From Inia geoffrensis (lineage: Eukaryota; Chordata; Mammalia; Artiodactyla; Iniidae), in contig CM070905.1 in assembly GCA_036417435.1 (NCBI GenBank), forward strand, positions 62,141,092 to 62,205,091: 64,000 nt of DNA, in the 5' to 3' direction. Every line of letters starts with the position of its first letter. Position 1 is the first letter of the stretch. The translations under genes and the position numbers were made by a program. Shown here one piece after another: positions 1 to 10,449 of the stretch. The notes below the pieces were generated by a model, which saw only the letters and a program-made list of their open reading frames with translations, was not told the DNA's origin and ran no database searches.

Positions 1-1
1 T

Positions 2-3000
2 TCCATATATATGTGTTAGCATACGGTATTTGTCTTTGTCTTTCTGACTTACTTCACTCTGTATGACAGACTCGAGGTCTATCCACCTCATTACAAATAG
101 CTCAATTTCGTTTCTTTTTAACGCTGAGTAATATTCCATTGTGTATATGTGCCACATCTTCTTTATCCATTCATCCGACGATGGGCACTTAGGTTGTTTC
201 CATCTCCGGGCTATTGTAAATAGAGCTGCGATGAACATTTTGGTACACGCCTCTTTTTCAATTTTGGTTTTCTCAGGGTATATGCCCAGCAGTGGGATTG
301 CTGGGTCATATGGTAGTTCTATTTTTAGTTTTTTAAGGAACCTCCATACTGTTCTCCATAGTGGCTGAACCAATTCACATTCCCACCAGCAGTGCAAGAG
401 GGTTCCTTTTTGTCCACACCCTCGCCAGCATTTATTGTTTGTAGATTTTTGGATGATGGCCATTCTAACTGGTGTGAGATGATATCTCATTGTAGTTTTG
501 ATTTGCATTTCTCTAATGATTAATGATGTTGAGCATTCTTTCATGTGTTTGTTGGGAGTCTGCATATCTTCTTTGGAGAAATGTCTATTTAGGTCTTCTG
601 CCCATTTTTGGATTGGATTGTTTGTTTTTTTGTTATTGAGCTGCATAAGCTGCTTGTAAATTTTGGAGATTAATCCTTTGTCAGTTGCTTCATTTGCAAA
701 TATTTTCTCCCATTCTGAGGGTTGTCTTTTGGTCTTGTTTATGGTTTCCTTTGCTGTGCAAAAGCTTTGAAGTTTCATTAGGTCCCATTTGTTTATTTTT
801 GTTTTTATTTCCATTGCTCTAGGAGGTGGGTCAAAAAGGATCTTGCTGTGGTTTATGTCATAGAGTGTTCTGCCTATGTTTTCCTCTAAAAGTTTGATAG
901 TTTCTGGCCTTACATTTAGGTCTTTAATCCATTTTGAGCTTAATTTTGTGTATGGTGTTAGGGAGTGATCCAAGCTCATACTTTTACATGTACCTGTCCA
1001 GTTTTCCCAGCAGCACTTATTGAAGAGGCTGTCCTTTCTCCACTGTATATTCCTGCCACCATTATCAAAGATAAGGTGTCCATATGTGCGTGGGTTTATC
1101 TCTGGGCTTTCTATTCTGTTCCATTGATCTATCATTCTGTTTTTGTGCCAGTACCATACTGTCTTGATTACTGTAGCTTTGTAGTATAGTCTGAAGTCAG
1201 GGAGCCTGATTCCTCCAGCTCCGTTTTTCGCTCTTAAGATTGCTTTAGCTATTCGGGGTCTTTTGTGTTTCCATACAAATTGTGAAATTTTTTGTTCTAG
1301 TTCTGTGAAAAATGCCAGTGGCAGTTTGATAGGGATTGCATTGAATCTATAGATTGCTTTGGGTAGTAGAGTCATTTTCACAATGTTGATTCTTCCTATC
1401 CAAGAACATGGTATATCCCTCCATCTATTTGTATCGTCTTTAATTTCTTTCATCAGTGTCTTATAATTTTCTGCATACAGGTCTTTTGTCTCCCTAGGTA
1501 GGTTTATTCCTAGGTATTTTATTCTTTTTGTTGCAATGGTAAATGGCAGTGTTTTCTTGATTTCACTTTCAGATTTTTCATCACTAGTATATAGGAATGC
1601 CAGAGATTTCTGTGCATTAATTTTGTATCCTGCTACTTTACCAAATTCATTGATTATCTCTAGTAATTTTCTGGTAGCATCTTTAGGATTCTCTATGTAT
1701 AGTATCATGTCATCTGCAAACAGTGACAGCTTTACTTCTTCTTTTCCGATTTGGATTCCTTTTATTTCCTTTTCTTCTCTGATTGCTGTGGCTAAAATTT
1801 CCAAAACTATGTTGAATAAGAGTGGTGAGAGTGGGCAACCTTGTCTTGTTCCTGATCTTAGTGGAAATGCTTTCAGTTTTTCACCATTGAGGATGATGTT
1901 GGCTGTGGGTTTGTCATATATGGCCTTTATTATGTTGAGGAAAGGTCCCTCTATGCCTACTTTCTGTAGGGTTTTTATCATAAATGGGTGTTGAATTTTG
2001 TCAAAAGCTTTCTCTGCATCTATTGAGATGATCATAAGGTTTTTCTCCTTCAATTTGTTAATATGGTTTATCACATTGATAGATTTGCGTATATTGAAGA
2101 ATCCTTGCATTCCTGGAATAAACCCCACTTGATCATGGTGTATGATCCTTTTGATGTGCTGTTGGATTCTGTTTGCTAGTATTTTGTTGAGGATTTTTGC
2201 ATCTATGTTCATCAGTGATATTGGCCTGTAGTTTTCTTTCTTTGTGACATCCTTGTCTGGTTTTGGTATCAAGGTGATGGTGGCCTCGTAGAAGGAATTG
2301 GGGAGTGTTCCTCCCTCTGCTATGTTTTGGAAGAGTTTGAGAAGGATAGGTGTTAGCTCTTCTCTAAATGCTTGATAGAATTCGGCTGTGAAGCCATCTG
2401 GCCCTGGGCTTTTGTTTGTTGGAAGATTTTTAATCACAGTTTCAATTTCAGTGTTTGTGATTGGTCTGTTCATATTTTCTATTTCTTCCTGATTCAGTCT
2501 TGGTAGTTTGTGCATTTCTAAGAATTTGTCCATTTCTTCCAGATTGTCCATTTTATTGGCATAGAGTTGCTTGTAGTAATCTCTCATGATCATTTTTATT
2601 TCTGCAGTGTCAGTTGTTACTTCTCCTTTTTCATTTCTAATTCTATTGATTTGAGTCTTCTCCTTTTTTTTCTTGATGAGTCTGGCTAATGGTTTATCTA
2701 TTTTGTTTATCTTCTCAAAGAACCAACTTTTAGTTTTATTGATCTTTGCTATTGTTTCCTTCATTTCTTTTTCATTTATTTCTGATCTGATTTTTATAAT
2801 TTCTTTCCTTCTACTAAATTTGGGGTTTTTTTGTTCTTCTTTCTCTAATTGCTTTAGGTGTAAGGTTAGGTTGTTTATTCGAGATGTTTCCTGCTTCTTA
2901 AGGTGGGCTTGTATTGCTATAAACTTCCCTCTTAGAACTGCTTTTGCAGCATCCCATAGGTTTTGGGTCGTTGTGTCTCCATTGTCATTTGTTTCTAGGT

Positions 3001-3163
3001 ATTTTTTAATTTCCTCTTTGATTTCTTCAGTGATCACTTCATTATTGAGTAATGTATTGTTTAGCCTCCATGTGTTTGTATTTTTTACAGATCTTTTCCT
3101 GTAATTGATATCTAGTCTCATGGCGTTGTGGTCGGAAAAGATACTTGATACGCCTCCATTCTT
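2..3163 (-). CDS. L1-A ORF2 frame, endonuclease-less, open to the window edge (partial)
   Basis: I translated the minus strand line by line and found no stop or frameshift from 3163 to base 2, about 1,054 codons. In order: the last endonuclease motif, Ser-Asp-His-Asn, at 3136-3125; reverse-transcriptase motif A (IDAEKAFD region) near 2020-2000; the RQGCPLSP motif at 1846-1823; the catalytic FADD at 1720-1709; and the C-terminal cysteine motif CX3CX7HX4C at 430-377. Known L1 ORF2 proteins are about 1,275 residues with endonuclease, reverse transcriptase and Cys-rich domains. Here residues 1 to about 220 are deleted. The stop is outside the window. Related copies at 24545 and 51949 have a stop two codons past the last complete codon visible here. 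The first in-frame methionine is at 3121-3119. No translation start is assured, because the upstream ORF1 frame is not in register. Whether the frame is ever translated is unknown. Confidence 0.88.
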
Positions 3164-3378
3164 TTTCCGAGGTCCTGGATCATCTTCGCTAAGATTATTC
3201 TGAATTGTTTTTCTGGAAGGTTGCCTATCTCCACTGCATTTAGTTGTTCTTCTGGGGATTTATCTTGTTTCTTCATCTGGTACATTGCCCTCTGCCTTTT
3301 CATCTTGTCTGTCTTTCTGTGAATGGGGTTTTTGTTCCACAGGCTGTTCCACAGGCACGATTGTAGTTCCAGAGGCAT
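3118..3378 (-). pseudogene. L1-A ORF1 stub, truncated by the internal deletion
   Basis: An 86-codon frame. The likely ORF1 start is the Met at 3303, which opens with MKRQRAMYQ; the upstream Met at 3378 lies in 5' leader-like sequence. From 3303 the frame gives the L1 ORF1 N-terminal region, with the [16 protein letters not shown] stretch and then [11 protein letters not shown], and leaves ORF1 at the deletion junction near 3155. It then reads out of frame into ORF2 sequence and stops at 3118. ORF1p is normally an RNA-binding trimer of about 340 residues with a coiled coil, an RRM and a C-terminal domain. All but the N-terminal region is missing, so this stub cannot supply ORF1p function. The stop at 3118 overlaps the first ORF2-frame Met. 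Confidence 0.85.
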
Positions 3379-4234
3379 GATTGTAGTTCTTCTTGCTTCT
3401 GCTGTCTGCCCTCTGGTTGATGAGGCTATTTACGAGGCTTGTGAAAGTTTCCTGATGGGAGGGACTGGTGGTGGGTAGAGCTGGCTGTTGCTCAGCTGGG
3501 CAGAGCTGAGTAAAACTTTAATCCACTTCTCTGGTGATTGGTGGGGCTGAGTTCCCTCCCTGATGGTTGTTTGGCCTGAGGTGACCCAACCCTGGAGCCT
3601 ATCCAAGCTCCTTGGTGGGGCTAATGGCTGACTCTAGGAGGGCGCACGCCAAGCACTACTTCCCAGAACTTCTGCTGCCAGTGTCCTTGTCACCACGGTG
3701 AGCCACAGCCACCCCAACCTCTGTAGGAGACCCTCCAACACTAGCAGGTAGGTCTAGTTCAGTCTCCTATGGGGTCAGTGCTCCTTCCCCTGGGTCCTGA
3801 TGCGCACACTACTTTGTGTGTGCCCCCGGAGAGTGGAGTCTCTGATTCCCGCAGCCCTGTCAAAGTCCTGCAATCAATCCCGCTGACCTTCAAAGTCTGA
3901 TTCTCTAGGAATTCCTCCTAGCATTGCCAGACCCCCAGATTGGGAAGCCTAGGGCTCAGAACCTTCACTGCAGTGGGTGGACTTCTGTGGTATAAGTGTT
4001 CTCCAGTTTGTGAGTCACCCATCCAGCAGTTATGGGATTTGATTTTATTTTGATTGCACCCCTCCTGCCATCTCATTGTGGGTTTTCCTTTGTATTTGGA
4101 TGTGGGGTATCTTTTTTGGTGAATTCCAGTAGCTTACTGTCGATGATTGTTCAGCAGTTAGTTGAGATTCCAGTGCTCTCACTAGAGGGGGTGAGAGCAC
4201 GTCCTTCTACTCTGCCATCTTGAGCCAATCTCCT
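3379..4234 (-). promoter_or_regulatory. L1-A 5' UTR with presumed internal promoter
   Basis: About 850 bp of GC-richer sequence between the element's 5' end and the ORF1 stub. L1 5' UTRs normally carry an internal RNA polymerase II promoter. The motif CAAGATGG at 4219-4226 (minus strand), within the first bases of the element, resembles the YY1-type site at the start of many mammalian L1s. Promoter activity is inferred from position only. The sequence is not recognisably the same 5' UTR as that of L1-B (47481-49604). Confidence 0.6.
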
Positions 4235-4324
4235 GAACTCTGTACCCTTTAATCATATGCTTTCATGTCTGGAAAGCAACTTACAATGGTTGCTTTCAGG
4301 AACAGCGTGTTGGTGGAGAAGGAG

Positions 4325-5540
4325 ACTTTTTACTAATTGATTAATTCAGCAAATATTTATAAAGCATCCATTATGTGCCAGACACTATGTAAAATGTTGG
4401 CTATGCAGAGGTGACCAAGATGGACATGGTCCCTCTCTTCATGAATTTTACAACGTAGTGGAAGAGCCAGGCATTTAATATGCACATATGCATACACACA
4501 CATATGTATTTACTTACAAATGGTAATGAGTGATATGAAAGAAAAGGATGCTATGAGAGAGAATTCACAAGGGGGAACTAATTTAGGGTAGGAGGTGGCT
4601 CAAGAAGTGATATTTATGCTGAAAGTTGAACGATGAATCGGAGTTGGGCAAGAAGTGGAGGAAAGCATTCCAGGTAGAGGAACCAGCATGTGCAAAAGCC
4701 CTGAGGCAGTAAGGATTTTGGCTTACTGGAAGAACTGAAAGAAGACCAGTATCACTGAAATACAGGGGGGAGCAAAAGCCTGGGATGAAATTGGATAGGA
4801 ACAGGCAGGTCAGAATATACAAGGTTTGGCAGTTTTAATTTTGACCTGAAGTGCAAGGGGAAATTATTGAAGGAGTTTTAATCAGAGGAATGATAATATC
4901 TGTTTTTTGTTTGTTTGTTTTAATTTAAAGACCTCACTGGTCTTTAAATTAAAGAGGAGAATCTGTAGGATATGGCCTAGAGCAATAATAATTAGTCCAG
5001 GCGAGAGGTAGTGGTCACTTGGACTAGAGTAGTGACAGTAGAAACGGAGAGAAGTGGGCACATTGCGAATGTATTTGGGGATATGGTGGTGGATTATATA
5101 TGGGGGCAAGGAGGTTCCCTAGAATTAAATAAGAGTCCAATGGCATGAGCCATAGGGTGGAGGATATAGAAGTCTAGAGAAGGAACAGGTTTTGGGGGAA
5201 CATCAAGAGTTCAGTTTTTAGACAAAGTAACTTTTATGTAGTAATGGAGGTTTTTAGTAGAGGTTTGGGTTTACAGTGTAAATCTGGGGATTATCAGGGT
5301 GCAGATGGTATTTACATCTTTGTGAATGAATGTGATCACCTAGGGAGGGAATGTTGAGAAAGAGAGTCCAGGACCTGGCCCTAGGGAGCTCTAAAACCTA
5401 GACCTTGAGTAGAATAGGAGACGTTCACAGACGGACTGAGAAAGAACAGCCAGAGAGTCAAGAGGAAAATACTGAGGAGAAAGGGTGTTGGGAAAGCTAA
5501 GAGAAAAGTGTTTCAGTAAGCATTAGACCCATACTTCTGT
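4325..5540 (-). repeat. Old L2/CR1-type LINE fragment
   Basis: The left end (from about 4330) is the reverse complement of the L2 3' end: a (CAA)ATATTTAT tail followed by the 'tgtgccag..act' motif. Sequence further right resembles eroded L2-type LINE coding DNA. Stops and indels are frequent, and short minus-strand frames here (such as 4882-5109) are chance survivors. The limits are approximate, and the segment around 4905-4950 is disturbed by a T-rich insert. Confidence 0.55.
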
Positions 5541-5619
5541 AGTTGGAGTAAGCTTATATTACCTTTCTAATTATATATGTATGTACATCTATATTTTTTT
5601 CCCTAAAAAATGCCTTTTT

Positions 5620-5630
5620 AATGTATTGGT
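5620..5630 (+). repeat. Probable left target-site duplication of the SEC61A2 retrocopy
   Basis: An 11-bp stretch, aatgtattggt, sits directly before the GC-rich 5' UTR. It matches 7512-7522 (aaagtattggt), directly after the A-rich tail, at 10 of 11 positions. The preceding T-run (ttttt/aa) resembles an L1 endonuclease target. The match is short, so chance is possible, but both copies sit exactly where a target duplication should be. Confidence 0.65.
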
Positions 5631-7511
5631 GGGGCTGGCTGCAGCGTGTCGGGAGCGGGCACTGAGGCCCGAGCTGCGGGACCCTAGCAAAGGATGTGCC
5701 AAAGTCGCTGGGCCCCCCCGGGCGGCCCTAGCTGCCACCATGGGCATCACATTTTTAGAAGTTATCAAACCTTTCTGTGCAGTTCTACCAGAAATTCAGA
5801 AACCTGAAAGGAAAATCCAGTTTAGAGAGAGAAGGTACTATGGACTGCTATAACTCTTTCCATCTTCTTAGTATGTTGTCAGGTACCACTATTTGGAATC
5901 ATGTCATCAGATTCTGCAGATCCTTTCTATTGGATGAGAGTTATTTTTGCATTCAACAGAGGAACTTTAATGGAATTGGGTATCTCCCCAGTTGTAACAT
6001 CTGGTTTGATTATGCAGTTGTTAGCTGAAGCCAAAATCATTGAAGTTGGAGATATTCCCAAAGACAGAGCCCTATTCACTGGAGCCCCAAAACTGTCTGG
6101 TATGATCATTACGACTGGGCAAGCCATTGTGTATGTCATGACGGACCTGTATGGGGATCCTGCTGAAATGGGTGCTGGAATCTGACTCCTTATCATCATT
6201 CAGTTTGTTGCTGGTTTGATTGTGCTGCTGTTAGATGAGCTGCTATAGAAGGGTTACGATTTGGGGTCTGGGATTTCCCTCTTTATTGCCACCAACATCT
6301 GTGAAACCATTGTCTGGAAGGCCTTTAGTCCCACTACCATTAACAGTGGCAGAGGTACTGAGTTTGAGGGTGCAGTCATAGCTGTCTTTCATTTACTGGC
6401 CACCAAGACAGACAAAGGTCAAGCTCTAAGAGAGGCTTTCAATCATCAGAACTTACCCAATCTCATGAACCTCATTGCTACAGTTTTCGTATTTGCTGTT
6501 ATATATTTTCAGGGATTTCGTGTGGATCTGCCCATTAAGTCGGCCCAGTACCGAGGGCAGTACAGCAGCTACCCCAAGCTCTTCTACACCTCCAACATCC
6601 CCATCATCCAACCTGTATGTTATTTCCCAGATGCTGTCAGTTCGATTCTTAGTAAATTTACCAGGACCGTGGGCTGATGTCAGTTCGGGAGGACCTGCTT
6701 GTTCTTACCCAGTGGGGGGCCTTTGTTACTACCTTTCTCCTCCTGAGTCCATGGGCGCCATATTTGAGGATCCTGTCCATGTGGTTGTTTATAGCATCTT
6801 CATGTTGGGATCATGTGCATTCTTTTCTAAGATGTGGATAGTGGTGTCTGGTTCCTCAGCCAAAGATGTAGCTGAACAGCTTAAAGAACAGCAAATCGTA
6901 ATGAGAGGCCACAGGGATACCTGTATGGTTCATGAGCTTAATAGGTGCATCCCCATGGCAGCTGCATTCGGCAACTTGTGTATCGGCGCCCTGTCCATGT
7001 TGGCTGACTTCCTCGGGGCCATCGGCTCAGGCACTGGAATTTTGCTTGCAGTCACTATTATTTATCAGTATTTTGAAGTATTTGTTAAAGAACAGGCTGA
7101 AGTTGGCGGGATGGGTGCTTTGTTTTTCTAAATGTTCCAGTATTTCTTTTTGTGTGTGTGAAAGGGAAAATATTTTGACACACTGTTTTTGTCAGATAAT
7201 GCTGGCTCCCCTTTTCTTCTCTCACAGTTTGTTTTCAAGTGCTGACCGTCTCATTCCTGAAATGGGCACGGAGCTAAGCCTGTGTTCAGCATTACGACCA
7301 GCTGCCTTAACACTGAAGTTTACATTATTCATTAAAAAACCTACATGCAGTGTTGCCTGTGATGCTGCAAACCAGTGTACCTGCCTTGCCATGTTCAGTT
7401 GTGACGGTGAGATGGTGACGTGGATCAGTTTTGCACACAACATTCAAGACACTCAATATTCCTCCCACTTGTTTAAAAATACATGTAATTCAGATTACCA
7501 AAAAAAAAAGA
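5631..7511 (+). pseudogene. SEC61A2: SEC61A2 processed pseudogene (retrocopy)
   Basis: An intronless copy of the mRNA for Sec61 alpha-2, the multi-spanning membrane subunit of the ER translocon (normally 476 residues). A GC-rich 5' UTR remnant occupies 5631-5739. The coding remnant runs from ATG 5740 in a Kozak-like context (gccaccATGg) to the TAA at 7129-7131. It then has about 370 bp of 3' UTR-like sequence ending in an A-rich run at 7500-7514. Paralogue-diagnostic residues favour A2 over A1: [43 protein letters not shown] and the terminal [12 protein letters not shown]. It is broken: a 2-bp insertion near 5830 shifts the frame, there are stops at 6183-6185 (TGA) and 6246-6248 (TAG), and a deletion of about 20 bp near 6610 shifts the frame again. 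Further small in-frame losses lie near 6500, 6575 and 6650. The longest intact piece is 6607-7131 in the final frame. It is not expected to be functional. Confidence 0.93.
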
Positions 7512-7522
7512 AAAGTATTGGT
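7512..7522 (+). repeat. Probable right target-site duplication of the SEC61A2 retrocopy
   Basis: Partner of 5620-5630 with one mismatch in 11 bases, placed immediately downstream of the A-rich tail. It fixes the 3' limit of the retrocopy at about 7511. Confidence 0.65.
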
Positions 7523-8004
7523 ATCCAAAAAACAAACCTCACTATAACTTATAAATGAAATTAACCAGTGAGCTGACCTTGGATTAGCTCTCTTTTGGAG
7601 TAATTTTTTTAAATGTACACATATAAAAGACATGTTCAAATACATGTACAAGATACAGAGTGAGAAATATACAACATGCAGACTTCCAGTAGAAATTGTT
7701 TTTATAAAATTAGCATCCTGTTTTCCATGTATTATTACATGCCTCTGCTGGTTGGATTAATAGGACTTTGAGAAATATAAATGTTAAGGTTGAGTTTAAT
7801 TTAGTTTTAATTTCTTGTTTGTTCTGATGTGTCAAGCTTGGAAAAGTAGGGATTGCTCTGCCTAAGTATGATTTCCCCTTCATAGCTGGGTAATATAGCT
7901 TAACCAGTCAGACTTCAGGAATATGTCTGGTATTCCCCGAGCCTCTTTACAGTTGCAACAGCTGATGCTACTGAATTATTTTAGCAAATGATAGAATGTT
8001 TACT

Positions 8005-8255
8005 TGTAGAAGAAAGAATGGTGTAATGGAAAGAGCATGGACTTGGATTCAATTCGAGTTCGAATTCTTACTCCTGCACATTTGCACAGCCTACTTAATC
8101 TCTTCATCCTTAGTTTTCTCATGTATGAAGTGGCTATACATAATGAATACCTACTGCACAAAATTTTTGCAAGGACTAAATGAAATCAAGTATGTAAAAT
8201 GCAGAAGAAAATGTCTTTCACAAAGTGTGCACTTAATAAATGTATTGGGTTTTTT
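8005..8255 (-). repeat. MIR SINE, minus strand
   Basis: The order of motifs matches reversed MIR: 'gagcatggacttgga', a tRNA-like section with 'ttcgaatt', 'tctcatgtatgaagtgg', then 'aaggactaaatgaaat' and the 'gcacttaataaatg' end. It is strongly diverged. The interval 7523-8004 before it shows no recognisable element or gene. Confidence 0.65.
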
Positions 8256-9584
8256 TGGTTAAGTTTATAAAAAATATGGTTTCTGGAATCTCCTGGCCCT
8301 TGCATCCAATGTGCATCAGTCATTATTTTTCTCATCTAAAAAGATTAACATTTATTTTTCATCACAGAAAATGAGATTTTCAGCATATATAATATTATTT
8401 ACATTTATAAATATAAAAAATTTTAAAAATCAAGGCATAATTCATATCAGTATTTGTTACTCTGTTTCTCAAGATGCCTTTTCTAAGTGACAGCTTCTTA
8501 GAGGATTAATTCTTTTAATTAATGAGCCTAACATTTAGAACCAAAATTTTTAGGTAAAGTGATTTTCAGGATTGTCAAGTGAAAAGAATGTAAGTATGAG
8601 TAATCACAGGTTTGAAATCCTGTATTCATTTATCTGAAATAAGCTTGACTGACGACAGAGTTACTATTGTTTGATGCTTTAATTTTTTTCATCTCTGATA
8701 TTGATGTTTTATTTCATATAAAACGGCACTGTGGTAGAACATTTGCTCTTCTTTTTGCCGTAATAGACTTACGTTAAACTAAACCCATCAAAGTGCTATA
8801 CATTCAAATGCAATCATGTTAAAGTAATAATTCTCAGTGTATTTGAAAAGACTTGCACAGAAATATTTATTGTAGAGCACATGGCTTTTACAGTGCGTGC
8901 ACTAGGCTGTTTTTGCTTGGTCTGTATTTATGTCTGTATATCTACATTCCTGTTGAAATCTGAAAGAGGTGCTCTATATTTCAGTATTCAGTTTAGTCAC
9001 ATCATGTGCATTTCTGTTTAAGTATCTGTAGAATTGAATTAGAAGCAACACAGTCAGATTTGGCTGGTGAGTCAAAATGAAATGTATATAAATTCACTTT
9101 CTTACAAATAAGTTGCTCTAAAATCAAAGTAGGAGAATAAATGTAGTGTGAAATGTTACGCAAAATACAGGCACAGCATAATTAGCAAAGGTTAGTAGAA
9201 ATGCTATTTGTTAAAACCTGAAGTGTAACAGTCAATTTCCTCACTACAGGAAATAGCAAAGCAGTTAACAAACATCATCTGTCAAAAGCAGTGTTAAGGC
9301 AGGTTAAGAACCACAAATATACGAAGTTTATAAGTTGTAAAACTGAAAAGGGAATGCATTTGATTTGAATATCTTTTACAAATTTTTTAAATGTTATACT
9401 GATTGATTTATTTCAATAAAATTTCCAAAATCATGTTAATACTTCCTTTATCTATGGGCTGATAAAATATTTTAGATGTGGGATTTTCCTACTTTGGACA
9501 AAGTGATTCTACTGAAGGAAGAATCTACTCATAATTAAAACTGGGGAGAGTAAGTTATTTTTTTCCATTCTGCACTTTCTTAAA
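8256..9584. other. AT-rich sequence without recognised genes
   Basis: About 1.3 kb of AT-rich DNA with no long frame, no RNA gene and no repeat I can name. Short A- and T-runs only. Confidence 0.5.
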
Positions 9585-9735
9585 ATTACTGTGGTAAAAT
9601 ATATATAACATAAAATTTTCCATTTTAACCATTTTAAATGTACAACTTAGTGGTATTAATTACATTTACAATGTTGTGAAGCCATCACCACTGCCTATTT
9701 CCAAAACTCTTTCATCACCCTAAACAGAAACTATA
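9585..9735 (-). repeat. Old L1M 3'-end fragment
   Basis: Minus-orientation L1M 3' UTR pattern: 'ggtaaaatatatataaca', 'ccattttaaccattttaaatgtac' and 'caatgttgtgaagccatcacca', stopping at 'taaacagaaacta', where a second old L1 begins. Confidence 0.65.
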
Positions 9736-10449
9736 TTTTTTAATAAAGTCTTTATTGAGATATAATTCATACACTATAACATTAACTTACTTAAAGTGTA
9801 CAATTCAATGGCTTTTAACATATTCACAGAGTTGGGCACTCGTTGTGTAGTTTTACAGGCAACTCTAGAACCTTTTCATCACTTCAGAAAGAAACTCTGT
9901 ACCCAGTAGCAGTTACTTTTCATTTTCCCCAAACTTTCTGCCTCTATAGATTTCCATTTTCTGGACATTTCACATAGTGAAATCATACAATATATTTGAT
10001 CTTTTCTGACTGGCTTATTTTACTTCTTTTGTGGCTCTGTCCTTTATTTCTTTTACTTTTCAAGGTTCATCCACGTTGGAACATGCATTATTATTCCATT
10101 CTTTTTTTATTGCCGAATAATATTCCATTGTATGGCTATACCGTATTTTATTTATTCATTCATCAGTTAATAGACATTCAGATTATATCTACTTTTTGGC
10201 TAATATTAATAATGCTGCTGTGAATATTTGTGTACAGGTTTTTGAATATATATGTTTTCATTTCTCTTGGGTATATACCAAGGAGTGGAATTGCTGAGTC
10301 ATATGGTAACTCTATGTTTAATCATTTGAAAAACTCCAGACTGTTTTGCAAAGGGACTGGCCCATTTTATAGTCCTAAGTGCAGTGTGTGCAAGTTCCAA
10401 TTTCTCAATATCCTGGCCAATACTAATTGTTTCTGTCTCTCTGTTTTTT
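9736..10449 (-). repeat. Old L1M, left part, interrupted by a younger L1
   Basis: Minus-orientation L1 3' UTR and the end of ORF2: 'aataaagtctttattgagatataattca' pattern, 'ttccattgtatggctata' and 'ataccaaggagtggaattgctg'. It breaks at about 10449, and the same old element resumes at about 11858 with 'tttttgattgtagtcatcctag'. The intervening 1.4 kb is a later L1 insertion. Confidence 0.7.

Larger units (their letters stand above)
1..4234 (-). mobile_element. L1-A: young L1 retrotransposon with internal deletion, runs off left edge
   Basis: Read on the minus strand this is an L1: 5' UTR (4234-3379), the first part of ORF1 (3303 to about 3155), a junction, then ORF2 from the end of its endonuclease through reverse transcriptase to the C-terminus at the window edge. 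Compared with the layout of a full L1, the rest of ORF1, the inter-ORF spacer and about the first 220 codons of ORF2 are missing. The 5' end is intact, beginning with a G-rich start followed by a CAAGATGG motif. The 3' UTR, poly(A) tail and left target duplication lie outside the window, so the insertion site cannot be confirmed. The coding frame is undamaged apart from the deletion, which suggests a recent insertion. Confidence 0.93.

Noticed and set aside
1..3104. Several plus-strand frames of 63-152 codons (such as 1536-1994 and 2673-3104) that look like small membrane proteins
   Set aside because: They are antisense shadows of the L1-A ORF2 on the minus strand. Their hydrophobic, Phe/Ser-rich composition comes from reading A-rich ORF2 backwards.
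3140..3175. L1-A deletion as a spliced-mRNA integration
   Set aside because: The retained bases at the junction do not leave a clean GT donor/AG acceptor boundary, as judged against L1-B. Microhomology explains it better, though an exact consensus alignment would be needed to exclude splicing.
4882..5109. 75-codon minus-strand frame
   Set aside because: Chance survivor within an old L2-type LINE.
5927..6199. Minus-strand 90-codon frame inside the SEC61A2 copy
   Set aside because: Antisense shadow of the pseudogene.
5740..7131. A functional SEC61A2 gene
   Set aside because: It lacks introns, has two in-frame stops and at least two frameshifts, and loses a conserved stretch of about eight residues near 6610.
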